DNA from: Xenorhabdus ishibashii
GTDB lineage: Bacteria > Pseudomonadota > Gammaproteobacteria > Enterobacterales > Enterobacteriaceae
Length of the DNA stretch: 64,000 nt
Direction of reading: 5' to 3'
NCBI RefSeq assembly: GCF_002632755.1
Contig: NZ_NJAK01000001.1
Coordinates: forward strand, 2,480,001 to 2,544,000
Of this stretch, positions 8,011-17,599 are shown piece after piece; the stretch's first letter is position 1; every line of letters starts with the position of its first letter. The position numbers and the translations under genes are program-made. Under the pieces are notes generated by a model. That model was given only the letters and a program-made list of their open reading frames with translations, made no database searches and was not told where the DNA came from.

Positions 8011-8988
8011 ATGTCTAATAATCTGGCCTATCGCTATTTACCGGATGAGCTCCATAAATGGCCCGGATTACCCTTATCCCTCAGTGGTGATGAAGTCATG
8101 CCTTTGGATTACAGGGCAGGAGATAGCGGCTGGTTGCTGTATGGACGTGGTTTGGATAAACAGCGTATCAGCGAGTTCCAGCACCGATTGGGTGCCGCCA
8201 TTGTGGTGGTTTCTTCATGGCGGATCGATGATTATCAGGTTGTCCGTATTGCCGGTAGCCTTTCGCCTCGCATTAAACGTCAGGCAGATGAGTGCCGTTT
8301 GGATGTCGTTCCCTTGGGGCAGATCCCCCGCCTCCGTTCACCTGGTTTATTGGTGATGGATATGGATTCTACCGCTATCCAGATTGAATGCATTGATGAA
8401 ATTGCCCGTCTGGCCGGCGTTGGTGATAAAGTGGCGGAAATCACAGAGCGGGCGATGCAAGGCGAATTGGATTTTTCAGAAAGTCTGCGCGAGCGAGTTG
8501 CTCAGTTAGCAGGTGCCGATGCATCAATCTTGCAGCAGGTGATGGAAACACTTCCGCTTATGCCCGGGCTAACCAGTCTGGTTCGCAAATTACAGTCATT
8601 GGATTGGCATGTTGCGATTGCCTCCGGTGGTTTCACTTTCTTTGCCGATAATCTGCGCCAGCAGTTACGCCTTTTTGACGCAGTCGCTAATCAACTGGAA
8701 ATAAAAAATGGCAAGCTGACCGGTAAGGTCAAAGGACCGATTGTCGATGCGAAATACAAGGCAACCACCCTGATAAGATTGGCAAAAACACTAAATATTC
8801 CTCTGAGCCAAACTGTCGCTATTGGAGATGGTGCCAATGATCTGAAAATGATCCGCAAGGCGGGGTTGGGGATCGCCTATCATGCTAAGCCAAAAGTTTA
8901 CGTCCAGGCCAAAGTTGCTATCCGACATGCAGATTTAATGGGCGTCCTGTGTGTGTTGAGCGGTGGTTTGAAACACGAAGAACGCTAA
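8011..8988 (+). CDS. serB: Phosphoserine phosphatase SerB
   Basis: A 325-residue HAD-family enzyme that performs the last step of serine synthesis. The nucleophile motif is D117-M-D119-S-T; other HAD motifs are ASGGFTFFA and the GDGANDLKM metal-binding loop. Candidate starts are TTG 7969, ATG 8005 and ATG 8011; AGGAG at 7997-8001 is best spaced for ATG 8011, giving a length close to the 322 residues of E. coli. It is followed by radA and nadR, the enterobacterial serB-radA-nadR order. Confidence 0.96.
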   Translation: MSNNLAYRYLPDELHKWPGLPLSLSGDEVMPLDYRAGDSGWLLYGRGLDKQRISEFQHRLGAAIVVVSSWRIDDYQVVRIAGSLSPRIKRQADECRLDVVPLGQIPRLRSPGLLVMDMDSTAIQIECIDEIARLAGVGDKVAEITERAMQGELDFSESLRERVAQLAGADASILQQVMETLPLMPGLTSLVRKLQSLDWHVAIASGGFTFFADNLRQQLRLFDAVANQLEIKNGKLTGKVKGPIVDAKYKATTLIRLAKTLNIPLSQTVAIGDGANDLKMIRKAGLGIAYHAKPKVYVQAKVAIRHADLMGVLCVLSGGLKHEER

Positions 8989-9027
8989 TGCCCATAGGCA
9001 AAAGTCATTACCTTAAGGGAGTACAAA

Positions 9028-10410
9028 GTGGCAAAAGCAGCAAAACGGGCATTTGTCTGTAACGAGTGTGGTGCGGATTATCCCCGTTGGCAGGGGCAAT
9101 GTACCGCATGTCACGCATGGAATACCATTACGGAAGTACGTTTAGCCTCAACTTCATCACCCCGTAATGAACGCCTTAGTGGCTATGCCGGAAACGCAGG
9201 GATCAGTAAAGTACAGAAACTCTCTGATATCAGTTTGGAAGAATTGCCTCGTTTTTCAACTGGCTTTAAAGAGTTTGACCGTGTTCTCGGTGGTGGTGTA
9301 GTTCCCGGCAGTGCCATTTTGATTGGCGGTAACCCAGGGGCAGGGAAAAGTACCCTGCTCTTACAAACTATGTGCCTATTATCAACCCAGATGAAAACCC
9401 TGTATGTAACAGGGGAAGAGTCATTGCAACAAGTGGCGATGCGAGCACATCGGCTGGGTTTGCCGACAGATCAACTGAATATGCTGTCAGAAACCAGTAT
9501 CGAGCAGATTTGTCTGGTCGCAGAGCAAGAACAACCCAAACTCATGGTGATTGATTCAATTCAGGTCATGCACATAGCAGATATTCAATCATCACCAGGC
9601 AGTGTTGCTCAAGTCAGGGAAACCGCAGCCTACCTGACACGGTTCGCTAAAACACGTGGCGTTGCCATTATCATGGTCGGGCATGTAACAAAAGATGGCA
9701 CTTTGGCGGGTCCCAAGGTTCTCGAGCACTGTATAGACTGTTCCGTCATGTTGGATGGTGAAACTGATTCCCGTTTCCGTACCCTGCGTAGCCATAAAAA
9801 CCGTTTCGGGGCTGTTAATGAACTAGGCGTTTTTGCAATGACCGAACAGGGGTTACGGGAAGTCAGTAACCCTTCTGCCATTTTCCTGAGTCGTGGTGAT
9901 GAAATTACCTCAGGTAGCTCGGTCATGATTGTATGGGAAGGTACTCGCCCTTTGCTTGTTGAAATTCAGGCATTGGTCGATCACTCCATGATGTCAAACC
10001 CACGCCGCGTAGCAGTAGGGCTTGAACAAAACAGGCTGGCGATTTTACTTGCCGTCCTGCATCGGCATGGTGGTTTACAAATGTCTGATCAAGATGTTTT
10101 TGTGAACGTCGTAGGTGGGGTAAAAGTAACAGAAACAAGTGCTGATCTGGCGTTATTACTCTCTTTGGTTTCCAGCTTCCGCGATCGGCCTTTGCCTCGT
10201 GATCTGGTGGTATTTGGAGAAGTAGGGTTGGCAGGAGAAATTCGTCCCGTTCCCAGTGGACAAGAACGTATTTCAGAAGCCGCTAAACACGGTTTTAAAC
10301 GAGCCATTGTTCCCCACGCTAACATGCCCAAAAAATCACTGCCTGAAATGAAAGTATTTGGCGTCAAAAAACTGGCGGATGCGTTATCTGTTCTGGATGA
10401 GCTGGATTAA
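9028..10410 (+). CDS. radA: DNA repair protein RadA
   Basis: A 460-residue recombination helicase that helps branch migration of recombination intermediates. It has an amino-terminal C4 zinc finger (Cys11, Cys14, Cys25, Cys28), a RecA-like ATPase with Walker A GGNPGAGKSTLL, the RadA-specific HKNRFGAVNELGVF segment and a Lon-protease-like carboxy-terminal domain. The start is GTG 9028 preceded by AAGGGAG. It lies 39 bases after serB, probably in one operon. Confidence 0.96.
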   Translation: MAKAAKRAFVCNECGADYPRWQGQCTACHAWNTITEVRLASTSSPRNERLSGYAGNAGISKVQKLSDISLEELPRFSTGFKEFDRVLGGGVVPGSAILIGGNPGAGKSTLLLQTMCLLSTQMKTLYVTGEESLQQVAMRAHRLGLPTDQLNMLSETSIEQICLVAEQEQPKLMVIDSIQVMHIADIQSSPGSVAQVRETAAYLTRFAKTRGVAIIMVGHVTKDGTLAGPKVLEHCIDCSVMLDGETDSRFRTLRSHKNRFGAVNELGVFAMTEQGLREVSNPSAIFLSRGDEITSGSSVMIVWEGTRPLLVEIQALVDHSMMSNPRRVAVGLEQNRLAILLAVLHRHGGLQMSDQDVFVNVVGGVKVTETSADLALLLSLVSSFRDRPLPRDLVVFGEVGLAGEIRPVPSGQERISEAAKHGFKRAIVPHANMPKKSLPEMKVFGVKKLADALSVLDELD

Positions 10411-10431
10411 GGAATACTCTTTTTATTCCTT
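10409..10431 (+). terminator. Short hairpin at the radA end
   Basis: AAGGAAT (10409-10415) pairs with ATTCCTT (10425-10431), followed by T residues. It overlaps the radA stop and is a plausible weak terminator. Confidence 0.45.
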
Positions 10432-10447
10432 TTAGATCTATATAACC

Positions 10448-10479
10448 AATAGATTTCAAGTTGCCGCTTGAAATCTATT
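10448..10479. repeat. Perfect 13-bp hairpin downstream of radA
   Basis: AATAGATTTCAAG (10448-10460) and CTTGAAATCTATT (10467-10479) are exact inverse complements around TTGCCG. The ATTTCAAGTTGC core resembles dispersed intergenic repeats of Photorhabdus and Xenorhabdus (from memory). The rest of the 564-base radA-nadR gap is about 75-80% AT with no gene seen, apart from the operator before nadR. Confidence 0.6.
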
Positions 10480-10943
10480 AAACAGCAATCTGGGTATTTT
10501 TCCTAATTTGCCAGAATATTTTCTCGCTTGCCATCGCACATCAAACAAGGCGGATAATAAAATTATAGGAAAATATTTTTATTCATTTTATTTAAATAAA
10601 AAATCAAACAGTTAGATGCTATATTATTTAAAATTCTCTATTCTCACCACACTTTATGATTTATTGATGGTCAGGTGTTGGTGGAATTTAAACCGCAAAT
10701 GGTTATGTAAATATTGATACAGTGAATCAAACCAAGCAATATATCCAATAAAAATTGGACAAACACCATTGTCATTTATTTTTATTATTTAACTATAAAT
10801 TTAGCATTTGGCTATTTTATTTAAAATAAATATCTAATTATCCAATTTTAAACACTTATTATAGTCAAGATAACGGGATTTAATCCCAAACAATCAATAA
10901 ACAACCAATTTTGTTTTTACCTTTCACAATGAGCATGCTATTT

Positions 10944-10961
10944 TGTTTAGTATACTAAACC
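10944..10961 (+). promoter_or_regulatory. NadR operator upstream of nadR
   Basis: TGTTTA-GTATAC-TAAACC matches the enterobacterial NadR box TGTTTA-N6-TAAACA at 11 of 12 specified positions, and GTTTAGTATACTAAAC is a perfect 16-bp palindrome. It ends 13 bases before the nadR ATG, over the likely transcription start or ribosome site, suggesting autoregulation by NAD level. Confidence 0.75.
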
Positions 10962-10974
10962 AAAGGGAGGTTTT

Positions 10975-12201
10975 ATGAGTCAATTTGATTATTTAAAAGA
11001 GGCGATAAAACAGGCTGGTTACACCTTACAACAGGTTGCTGATGCCAGCGGAATGACCAAAGGCTACCTGAGCCAACTTATTAATAACAAGATAAAAAGT
11101 CCTAGTGCACACAAGTTGGCTTCTCTTCATCAATATTTAGGGTTAGCGTATCCCGTGGAAAAGAAAACAGTCGGAATTGTGTTTGGTAAATTTTACCCAT
11201 TACATACTGGACACATTTATTTGATTCAACGAGCATCCAGTCAGGTTGATGAGTTACATGTTGTTCTTTGCTATGACGAAGTGCGAGATCGTGAACTATT
11301 CATCAACAGTTCAATGTCTCAACAACCTACTGTAAGTGACCGTCTGAGATGGTTGCTGCAAACATTCAAGTATCAGAAAAATATTCATATTCATGCATTT
11401 GATGAGCAAGGAATGGAGCCTTACCCAAATGGCTGGAAAGCGTGGAGTCAAAGTGTTCAGTCGTTTTTGACAGCAAAAAACATCAATCTTAATTACATCT
11501 ATTCCAGCGAAGCACAGGATGTTCCTCGCTATAAAGAATATTTCGGTATTGAAACTGTGCTTATCGACCCACAACGCTCATTTATGAATATTAGTGGTAG
11601 CCAAATCCGTCAGGCTCCTTTCCGTTATTGGGAATATATTCCGACAGAAGTAAAGCCATTCTTTGTACGTACAGTGGCTATTCTCGGCGGAGAATCGAGC
11701 GGAAAATCCACATTAGTGAATAAACTGGCCAACATGTTTAACACGACCAGTGCATGGGAATATGGGCGTGAATACGTATTTTCCCATCTGGGAGGAGACG
11801 AAATGGCTTTGCAGTATTCAGATTATGATAAAATTGCATTAGGTCATGCTCAATACATTGATTTTTCAGTTAAATATGCCAATAAAGTTGTATTTATCGA
11901 TACTGATTTTGTGACAACACAAGCATTTTGCAAACGCTACGAAGGAAAAGAACATCCTTTTGTACAGGCGATGATTGATGAATATCGCTTTGATTTAGTT
12001 ATTCTTTTAGAAAACAACACACCGTGGGTTGCAGATGGTTTAAGAAGTTTGGGCAGCGAGCAAGATCGCAAAGAATTTCAACATTTGCTTGAAAGTTTGT
12101 TGAAAAAAAATAATATCGATTATGTTTGTGTCAATTCACCGGACTATGATCAACGTTTTCTACATTGTGTTGAATTAGTTCAACAGATGTTAATGGAATA
12201 A
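10975..12201 (+). CDS. nadR: NadR: NAD regulator, NMN adenylyltransferase and nicotinamide riboside kinase
   Basis: A 408-residue trifunctional protein closely matching E. coli NadR. It has an amino-terminal helix-turn-helix (LQQVADASGMTKGYLSQL), a nucleotidyltransferase domain (VFGKFYPLHTGHIYLI; SGSQIR) and a carboxy-terminal kinase with Walker A GGESSGKST. It represses NAD synthesis genes and salvages nicotinamide riboside. Unlike E. coli it is separated from radA by 564 AT-rich bases and has its own operator, so it is probably transcribed independently. Confidence 0.96.
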   Translation: MSQFDYLKEAIKQAGYTLQQVADASGMTKGYLSQLINNKIKSPSAHKLASLHQYLGLAYPVEKKTVGIVFGKFYPLHTGHIYLIQRASSQVDELHVVLCYDEVRDRELFINSSMSQQPTVSDRLRWLLQTFKYQKNIHIHAFDEQGMEPYPNGWKAWSQSVQSFLTAKNINLNYIYSSEAQDVPRYKEYFGIETVLIDPQRSFMNISGSQIRQAPFRYWEYIPTEVKPFFVRTVAILGGESSGKSTLVNKLANMFNTTSAWEYGREYVFSHLGGDEMALQYSDYDKIALGHAQYIDFSVKYANKVVFIDTDFVTTQAFCKRYEGKEHPFVQAMIDEYRFDLVILLENNTPWVADGLRSLGSEQDRKEFQHLLESLLKKNNIDYVCVNSPDYDQRFLHCVELVQQMLME

Positions 12202-12221
12202 ATAACCTTTTTATATAAAAT

Positions 12222-12281
12222 AGATTACACTTATATTATTGTCACGATTGATTGATAGTAATTTATTATTTAGTGTAATCT
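12222..12281. terminator. Inverted repeat after nadR
   Basis: AGATTACACT (12222-12231) pairs with AGTGTAATCT (12272-12281) across a 40-base AT-rich loop and is followed by TTTATTT. It may terminate nadR, though the loop is long for an intrinsic terminator. Confidence 0.4.
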
Positions 12282-12876
12282 TTATTTAATTATAATTATC
12301 CTACCTTAACAATGAGTTAAATGTTTACTTTGGTTATTTTAACAAATGTAATAAAATAAATTGTGATAATAATATTTTTTGATACTTTAATTTTACTGTT
12401 TTGACTTGAATTACAGGGGAATAAGTCATTTAATGAACAGGCTCATTGATTTATAAATATAAAATTTATTAGTTACTAAAAAAACCACAAATACTCTAGG
12501 TGTTTTTATCAATAGCGGAGGTAATAACAAATAACATTAAAATATTAACGAAATATAAAATGACTTTTCCCTTATTATAAAAGTGGAATAAAAATAGAAG
12601 AATTTATGCTATTTTTATTTTTTTATTATTACCTTAAGCATAATTTATTAATATTCTTGACTTTTTATTCCAAGACTAAGAAACATCTCATTTATTAGAT
12701 AGTCATTGTAAATAATAATTGACATAAGATGAGTATATCCTTGGTGAAGATGTTTCCACATCTAGACTATTTTTATTCTTACAATACCATAAGGAATCAG
12801 TGTTATTACGAATAAATTTAGACAGCATATGTTTAAGGAAAAAGCTTTAATCTTTTAACCTAATTGTGTTGAGAAT
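12282..12876. other. AT-rich stretch without a gene
   Basis: About 600 bases, roughly 80% AT, between nadR and the ABC-like gene. No open frame with a credible start was found. A GCGGAGG-like ribosome-site motif at about 12516-12522 has no start codon at suitable distance. It presumably contains the promoter of the ABC-like gene. Confidence 0.5.
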
Positions 12877-13605
12877 ATGAACTTGAATCAATTTAAATCG
12901 ATTGAGGTTATCAATATTTCATATGGTTTAACTGGCGCTACAGTTAATCATGAAATGATTTCAAATATCACATTTTCTATTATACCAGGTGAAATTACTT
13001 TGATAACAGGGCCGAAGGCAGCGACTAACCGTACAATGTTGTCGATTGCATCGGGTATGTTACAACCAGATCAAGGAGATGTATTAATTAATAATAACAA
13101 GTTGAAACTAATGAATGATACAGAATTAGGAAAATTTCATCATGAAAGTAGCGGGTTTATTTTCCAAGACTTCAACTTATTTAGTGAACTTACTCTATTA
13201 GATAACTTGTTATTATCAACGTCTTATGGATTGTCACTTGACCGCGAACAAGCAGAAAAAATCGCGCAAAAATCGCTGGATATTGTGAAATTAGGCGATA
13301 AAAGCCGTTATTATCCAGGGGAATTGTCTGAAAACGAGAAACAATTGGCTGCAATGGCGAAAGCCATAGTCAGAAGACCTGAATATTTATTTGCAGATGA
13401 CCCAACACGCAATTTAGAGAGTCGGGCGTTTCAGACGTTCATTAATATCTTTAAATTTATTGCCCATGAACAGAAAGGTACAGTTGTCATTGCCTCCCAA
13501 GATAGACGCCTGATTCAACATGCAGATAGCGTTATCACTTTAGCCAGTGGAAAAGCTACTAAGACTTATGAATCCACGCTGGAACGACGAGTTTTGGTGT
13601 CTTAA
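12877..13605 (+). CDS. Degenerate ABC-type ATPase without permease partner
   Basis: A 242-residue protein with the overall plan of LolD/MacB-type ABC ATPases, but almost every catalytic motif is altered. The Walker A region is GPKAATNRT, with Asn51 in place of the invariant Lys; the signature is LSENE instead of LSGGQ; Walker B ends DD175 rather than DE; the H-loop is ASQD with Gln208 for His. The Q-loop (FIFQDF, Gln97) remains. It should not hydrolyse ATP normally. The frame is intact, the region is AT-rich, and no membrane component is adjacent, so it may be a regulatory relic. Confidence 0.75.
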   Translation: MNLNQFKSIEVINISYGLTGATVNHEMISNITFSIIPGEITLITGPKAATNRTMLSIASGMLQPDQGDVLINNNKLKLMNDTELGKFHHESSGFIFQDFNLFSELTLLDNLLLSTSYGLSLDREQAEKIAQKSLDIVKLGDKSRYYPGELSENEKQLAAMAKAIVRRPEYLFADDPTRNLESRAFQTFINIFKFIAHEQKGTVVIASQDRRLIQHADSVITLASGKATKTYESTLERRVLVS

Positions 13606-13638
13606 TATATTAATAATAACTAGTTAGTTACCATTAAC

Positions 13639-13668
13639 AAAAAACGGCCTGATATCAGGCCGTTTTTT
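13639..13668. terminator. Perfect 30-base bidirectional terminator
   Basis: AAAAAACGGCCTGAT followed by its exact inverse complement, giving a GC-rich stem flanked by A and T runs on both sides. It lies between the convergent ABC-like gene and ettA and can stop transcription from both. Confidence 0.9.
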
Positions 13669-13693
13669 CTACCAAGTTTATTTTTTGGCTAGC

Positions 13694-15361
13694 TTATTTG
13701 CTGATCTTTTTATATTTAATGCGGTGAGGCTCCAGTGCTGCCGCCCCCATAGTCCGCTTCTTGTAATCTTCGTATTCGCTGAAGTTTCCTTCAAAGAAGG
13801 TAACTTTCCCTTCATCCTGATAATCTATGATGTGGGTTGCGATACGGTCAAGGAACCAACGGTCATGGGAAATAACCATTGCACAGCCTGGGAATTCCAG
13901 CAGGGCGTTTTCCAATGCACGCAAAGTTTCGATGTCCAGATCGTTGGTTGGTTCGTCAAGCAGTAACATGTTGCCGCCAACTTGTAGCAGTTTAGCCAAA
14001 TGCAGACGACCACGTTCACCACCAGACAATTCACCAACACGTTTGCCCTGATCTACGCCTTTGAAGTTAAAACGTCCGACATAGGCACGGCTTGGAATTT
14101 CAAAGTTGCCGATGCGCATGATATCTTGACCACCAGAAACTTCTTCCCAAACAGTTTTACTGTCATTCATGTTATCGCGGAACTGATCGACAGAAGCCAA
14201 TTTAACCGTCTCACCCAGTGTAATTGAGCCAGAATCTGGTTGTTCTTGACCGGACAACATACGGAACAGGGTTGATTTACCCGCCCCGTTCGGGCCGATG
14301 ATCCCAACAATCGCCCCTTTCGGCAGAGAGAAGCTCAAATTGTCGATCAGAACGCGATCACCGTAAGATTTGGTCAGATCAGTGATTTCCAGTACTTTAT
14401 CACCTAAGCGTGGGCCGGGTGGAATGAACAATTCGCTGGTTTCATTGCGCTTCTGGTAGTCGACGCTACTCAGTTCTTCAAAGCGAGCTAAACGAGCCTT
14501 GCCTTTTGCCTGACGTCCTTTCGGGTTTTGGCGGATCCACTCAAGCTCTTTCTCAATGGATTTACGGCGTGCCGCTTCTGACGCTGCTTCCTGTGCCAGA
14601 CGTGCATCTTTCTGTTCCAGCCATGAAGAGTAGTTGCCTTCCCACGGAATACCTTCACCACGGTCAAGCTCCAGGATCCAACCAGCAACGTTATCAAGGA
14701 AGTAACGGTCGTGGGTGATCGCAACCACTGTGCCTTCGTAATCGTGCAGGAAGCGCTCCAGCCATGCAACAGATTCAGCATCAAGGTGGTTAGTTGGCTC
14801 GTCAAGCAGCAGCATGTCTGGTTTTTCCAATAACAGACGGCAAATTGCCACACGACGACGCTCACCACCGGACAGGTGTTCAATCTTGGCATCCCATGCA
14901 GGCAGACGTAGGGCATCAGCCGCTCGTTCAAGCTGATTATCCAGATTGTGCCCGTCATGAGATTGGATAATCGCTTCCAGCTCTCCTTGCTCTTTTGCCA
15001 GCTTATCGAAATCCGCATCTGGATCAGCATAAGCTGCATAAACCTCGTCAAGACGAGTCAGAGCATTTTTAACTTCGCTAACAGCCTCTTCTACTGCTTC
15101 ACGAACTGTATGCTCAGGGTTAAGTTTGGGTTCTTGCGGTAGATAACCGATTTTAATACCCGGTTGTGGACGAGCTTCCCCCTCAATATCTTTATCAATA
15201 CCCGCCATGATGCGCAGTAAAGTCGATTTACCGGCGCCATTAAGGCCGAGAACACCAATTTTTGCTCCAGGGAAAAAACTCAGAGAAATATTTTTCAGAA
15301 TATGCCTTTTGGGGGGAACAACTTTTCCCACCCGATGCATACTATAAACATATTGAGCCAA
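13694..15361 (-). CDS. ettA: Energy-dependent translational throttle protein EttA
   Basis: A 555-residue ABC-F protein with two full nucleotide-binding domains: Walker A GLNGAGKSTLLR and GPNGAGKSTLFR, signatures LSGGERRRV and LSGGERGRL, and LLLDEPTNHLD and LLLDEPTNDLD. An interdomain linker carries the basic P-site tRNA interaction arm. EttA binds the ribosomal E site and gates the first elongation step according to ATP/ADP ratio. It is divergent from slt, as in E. coli (formerly yjjK). Confidence 0.97.
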   Translation of the reverse strand: MAQYVYSMHRVGKVVPPKRHILKNISLSFFPGAKIGVLGLNGAGKSTLLRIMAGIDKDIEGEARPQPGIKIGYLPQEPKLNPEHTVREAVEEAVSEVKNALTRLDEVYAAYADPDADFDKLAKEQGELEAIIQSHDGHNLDNQLERAADALRLPAWDAKIEHLSGGERRRVAICRLLLEKPDMLLLDEPTNHLDAESVAWLERFLHDYEGTVVAITHDRYFLDNVAGWILELDRGEGIPWEGNYSSWLEQKDARLAQEAASEAARRKSIEKELEWIRQNPKGRQAKGKARLARFEELSSVDYQKRNETSELFIPPGPRLGDKVLEITDLTKSYGDRVLIDNLSFSLPKGAIVGIIGPNGAGKSTLFRMLSGQEQPDSGSITLGETVKLASVDQFRDNMNDSKTVWEEVSGGQDIMRIGNFEIPSRAYVGRFNFKGVDQGKRVGELSGGERGRLHLAKLLQVGGNMLLLDEPTNDLDIETLRALENALLEFPGCAMVISHDRWFLDRIATHIIDYQDEGKVTFFEGNFSEYEDYKKRTMGAAALEPHRIKYKKISK

Positions 15362-15557
15362 TGTAGTTTACCTTTTGATTAATCAAGAAATTTTAAAAAG
15401 CGTTTATATTTATCGAGCTTGGATGGCTTATTTTACCTATCCTCTTGTCAAATAGCACTTTTTCAGCATTTTCTATTTGTTATGACAATTGTAATAATTC
15501 ACATCAATAATATGATTATAATTACATAGCATCTTAACAATTCACTTGGACAACGCA

Positions 15558-15582
15558 CCTGAGCAAAGCATGTAGGCTCAGG
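15558..15582 (+). promoter_or_regulatory. GC-rich hairpin in the slt 5' region
   Basis: CCTGAGC (15558-15564) pairs with GCTCAGG (15576-15582), extended by GC/GC across a bulged A. It lies about 45 bases before the slt ATG and may be a leader structure or the end of a short transcript; no T run follows. Confidence 0.4.
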
Positions 15583-15625
15583 GCATTTGGGCACTGATAG
15601 TAGTCTTCCGAAGGGGTATGTGGCA

Positions 15626-17545
15626 ATGAGTAAGTGGCAGCATTTTGTAATGACTGTGAGTATGGTTTCTGTTGTTGCTGGAGCGGCACATGCTGATTCT
15701 TTGGATGCCCAACGTCAGCGATATCAAGAAATAAAACAGGCATGGGATACCAAAAATATGGCAGAAGTGACGCGTCTGATGCCAACGCTGAAAAATTATC
15801 CCTTGTATCCATATCTGGAATATCGTCAATTATCTCAGGATCTGGCAACTACCACTCCTCAGCAAGTTCAGAATTTTATTAATATTCACCCTACCTTGCC
15901 ACCAGCACGTTCTCTGGCATCTCGATTTATCAATATACTGGCAGACAATGGTGATTGGAACAGTCTTCTGGCATTTAGTCCCAATCCTCCAAATACAGTT
16001 GCAGAGCGCTGTGATTATTATTTTGCACAATGGGCAACGGGACACCAACAAGTCGCCTGGCAAGGCGCCCAAGAAATTTGGCTCAACGGCAGCTCATTGC
16101 CTGATCGTTGCAACAAGCTACTCACTGCCTGGGATCAAGCTGGATACCTGTCTGCAAATTTAATTTTGCAACGTATCGAATTAGCAATGAAAGCCAATAA
16201 TGCCACACTTGTTGCCTATCTTGCCAAACGCTTGCCATTGCGTTATCAGAGCCTGAGCGCGAATTTACTGAAGCTACAACATGATCCAACATTCGTTGAG
16301 AAATTCGCCACAACTACCACACCTACCGAATTCACCCGCTCCGTTATCATAACGAACTTTTCCCGATTTGCCCGTTCAAATACTGAACTTGCCAGAGTAA
16401 GCATCCCTACACTTTCCCGCTCACAAAAGATGGATGACGTCGAACGACAGCAATTAAAAGATATCGTCGCATGGCAATTGATGGGAGACATCACCCCAGA
16501 ACAGGCAAAATGGCGGGATGATACCATTCGCCATTCACACTCTATCAAATTGATTGAGAGACGTGCCCGCTTGGCATTGAGGGATAGCGATCATGCTGGG
16601 TTTGAAAAATGGATTTCATTGCTGCCGCAAAAAGCGTTGCAACAAGATGAGTGGCAATATTGGAGTGCTATTATTTTGCTCAATCGAGGGAAAAGCGCAG
16701 AAGGCAAAGCCATATTACGTAAGCTGACCGAACATCGTGGTTTTTATCCCATGGTAGCAGCTCAAAAATTACATATTTCCTATCCTCTGATCATCAATAA
16801 ATCAGAGAGACCCGATCGTTCCATTGCCAATATGCCAACAATTAAGCGTATCCGAGAGTTGTTGTATTGGAATATGGATAATCTGGCACGCTCAGAATGG
16901 CTCCTTCTGGTTTCTTCACAAGATCGCGTGAAACAAGAACAGTTAGCCCGTTATGCATTTGAGCAGCACTGGCCTTCATTCAGTGTACAAGCTACCATTA
17001 CGGGGAAAATGTGGGATCACCTTGAAGAACGTTTTCCAATGGCGTGGAAAAATGAATTTGCCCATTTCACGTCAGATAAAAATATTTCACCAAGTTATGC
17101 TATGGCAATCGCCCGTCAGGAAAGTGCCTGGGATCCACAGGCTCGTTCTTCCAAAGGGGCTAGTGGATTAATGCAGATCATGCCCAAAACCGCTGAACAT
17201 ACCGTGAAGAGTAAGAAAATTCAGGGTTATGCCAGCAGTAATCAATTAATGAACCCGATTACGAATATTAAAATTGGTACTGCTTATCTGGAGTCGGTCT
17301 ATCAGCGTTTTGACAATAATCGTATTCTTGCCAGCGCCGCTTATAATGCCGGCCCTGCGAATGTTGAACGTTGGTTAGCTAACACTGCTGGAAAAATCGA
17401 TCCAATTGCCTTTATTGAGAGCATTCCTTTTGCAGAAACACGCTCTTATGTCAAAAATGTTCTTGCCTACGACATGTTCTACCATAATTTTATGGGGAAA
17501 GTGCCAAATGTGCTGACAAATGCGGAATGGCAAAGGCGTTATTAA
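15626..17545 (+). CDS. slt: Soluble lytic murein transglycosylase Slt70
   Basis: A periplasmic peptidoglycan transglycosylase of 639 residues. The start chosen is ATG 15626 with GAAGGGG upstream; it gives a signal peptide (WQHFVMTVSMVSVVAGAAHA). A long alpha-superhelical U domain is followed by the carboxy-terminal lysozyme-like domain with catalytic Glu499 in ARQESAWDPQARSSKGASG, then MQIMP and the AAYNAGPANV motif. It cleaves glycan strands to 1,6-anhydro-MurNAc products. It is 54 bases ahead of trpR, the E. coli order. Confidence 0.95.
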   Translation: MSKWQHFVMTVSMVSVVAGAAHADSLDAQRQRYQEIKQAWDTKNMAEVTRLMPTLKNYPLYPYLEYRQLSQDLATTTPQQVQNFINIHPTLPPARSLASRFINILADNGDWNSLLAFSPNPPNTVAERCDYYFAQWATGHQQVAWQGAQEIWLNGSSLPDRCNKLLTAWDQAGYLSANLILQRIELAMKANNATLVAYLAKRLPLRYQSLSANLLKLQHDPTFVEKFATTTTPTEFTRSVIITNFSRFARSNTELARVSIPTLSRSQKMDDVERQQLKDIVAWQLMGDITPEQAKWRDDTIRHSHSIKLIERRARLALRDSDHAGFEKWISLLPQKALQQDEWQYWSAIILLNRGKSAEGKAILRKLTEHRGFYPMVAAQKLHISYPLIINKSERPDRSIANMPTIKRIRELLYWNMDNLARSEWLLLVSSQDRVKQEQLARYAFEQHWPSFSVQATITGKMWDHLEERFPMAWKNEFAHFTSDKNISPSYAMAIARQESAWDPQARSSKGASGLMQIMPKTAEHTVKSKKIQGYASSNQLMNPITNIKIGTAYLESVYQRFDNNRILASAAYNAGPANVERWLANTAGKIDPIAFIESIPFAETRSYVKNVLAYDMFYHNFMGKVPNVLTNAEWQRRY

Positions 17546-17570
17546 TTTAAGATAAATATGGTATGCTACT

Positions 17571-17588
17571 GTACTAGTTAAATAGTAT
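17571..17588 (+). promoter_or_regulatory. Trp operator of trpR
   Basis: GTACTAGTTAAATAGTAT is nearly the consensus Trp-repressor operator (GTACTAGTTAACTAGTAC), with two differences. It lies just before the trpR start, so trpR is very likely autoregulated by tryptophan-bound repressor. Confidence 0.85.
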
Positions 17589-17599
17589 GGTAGTTGATT

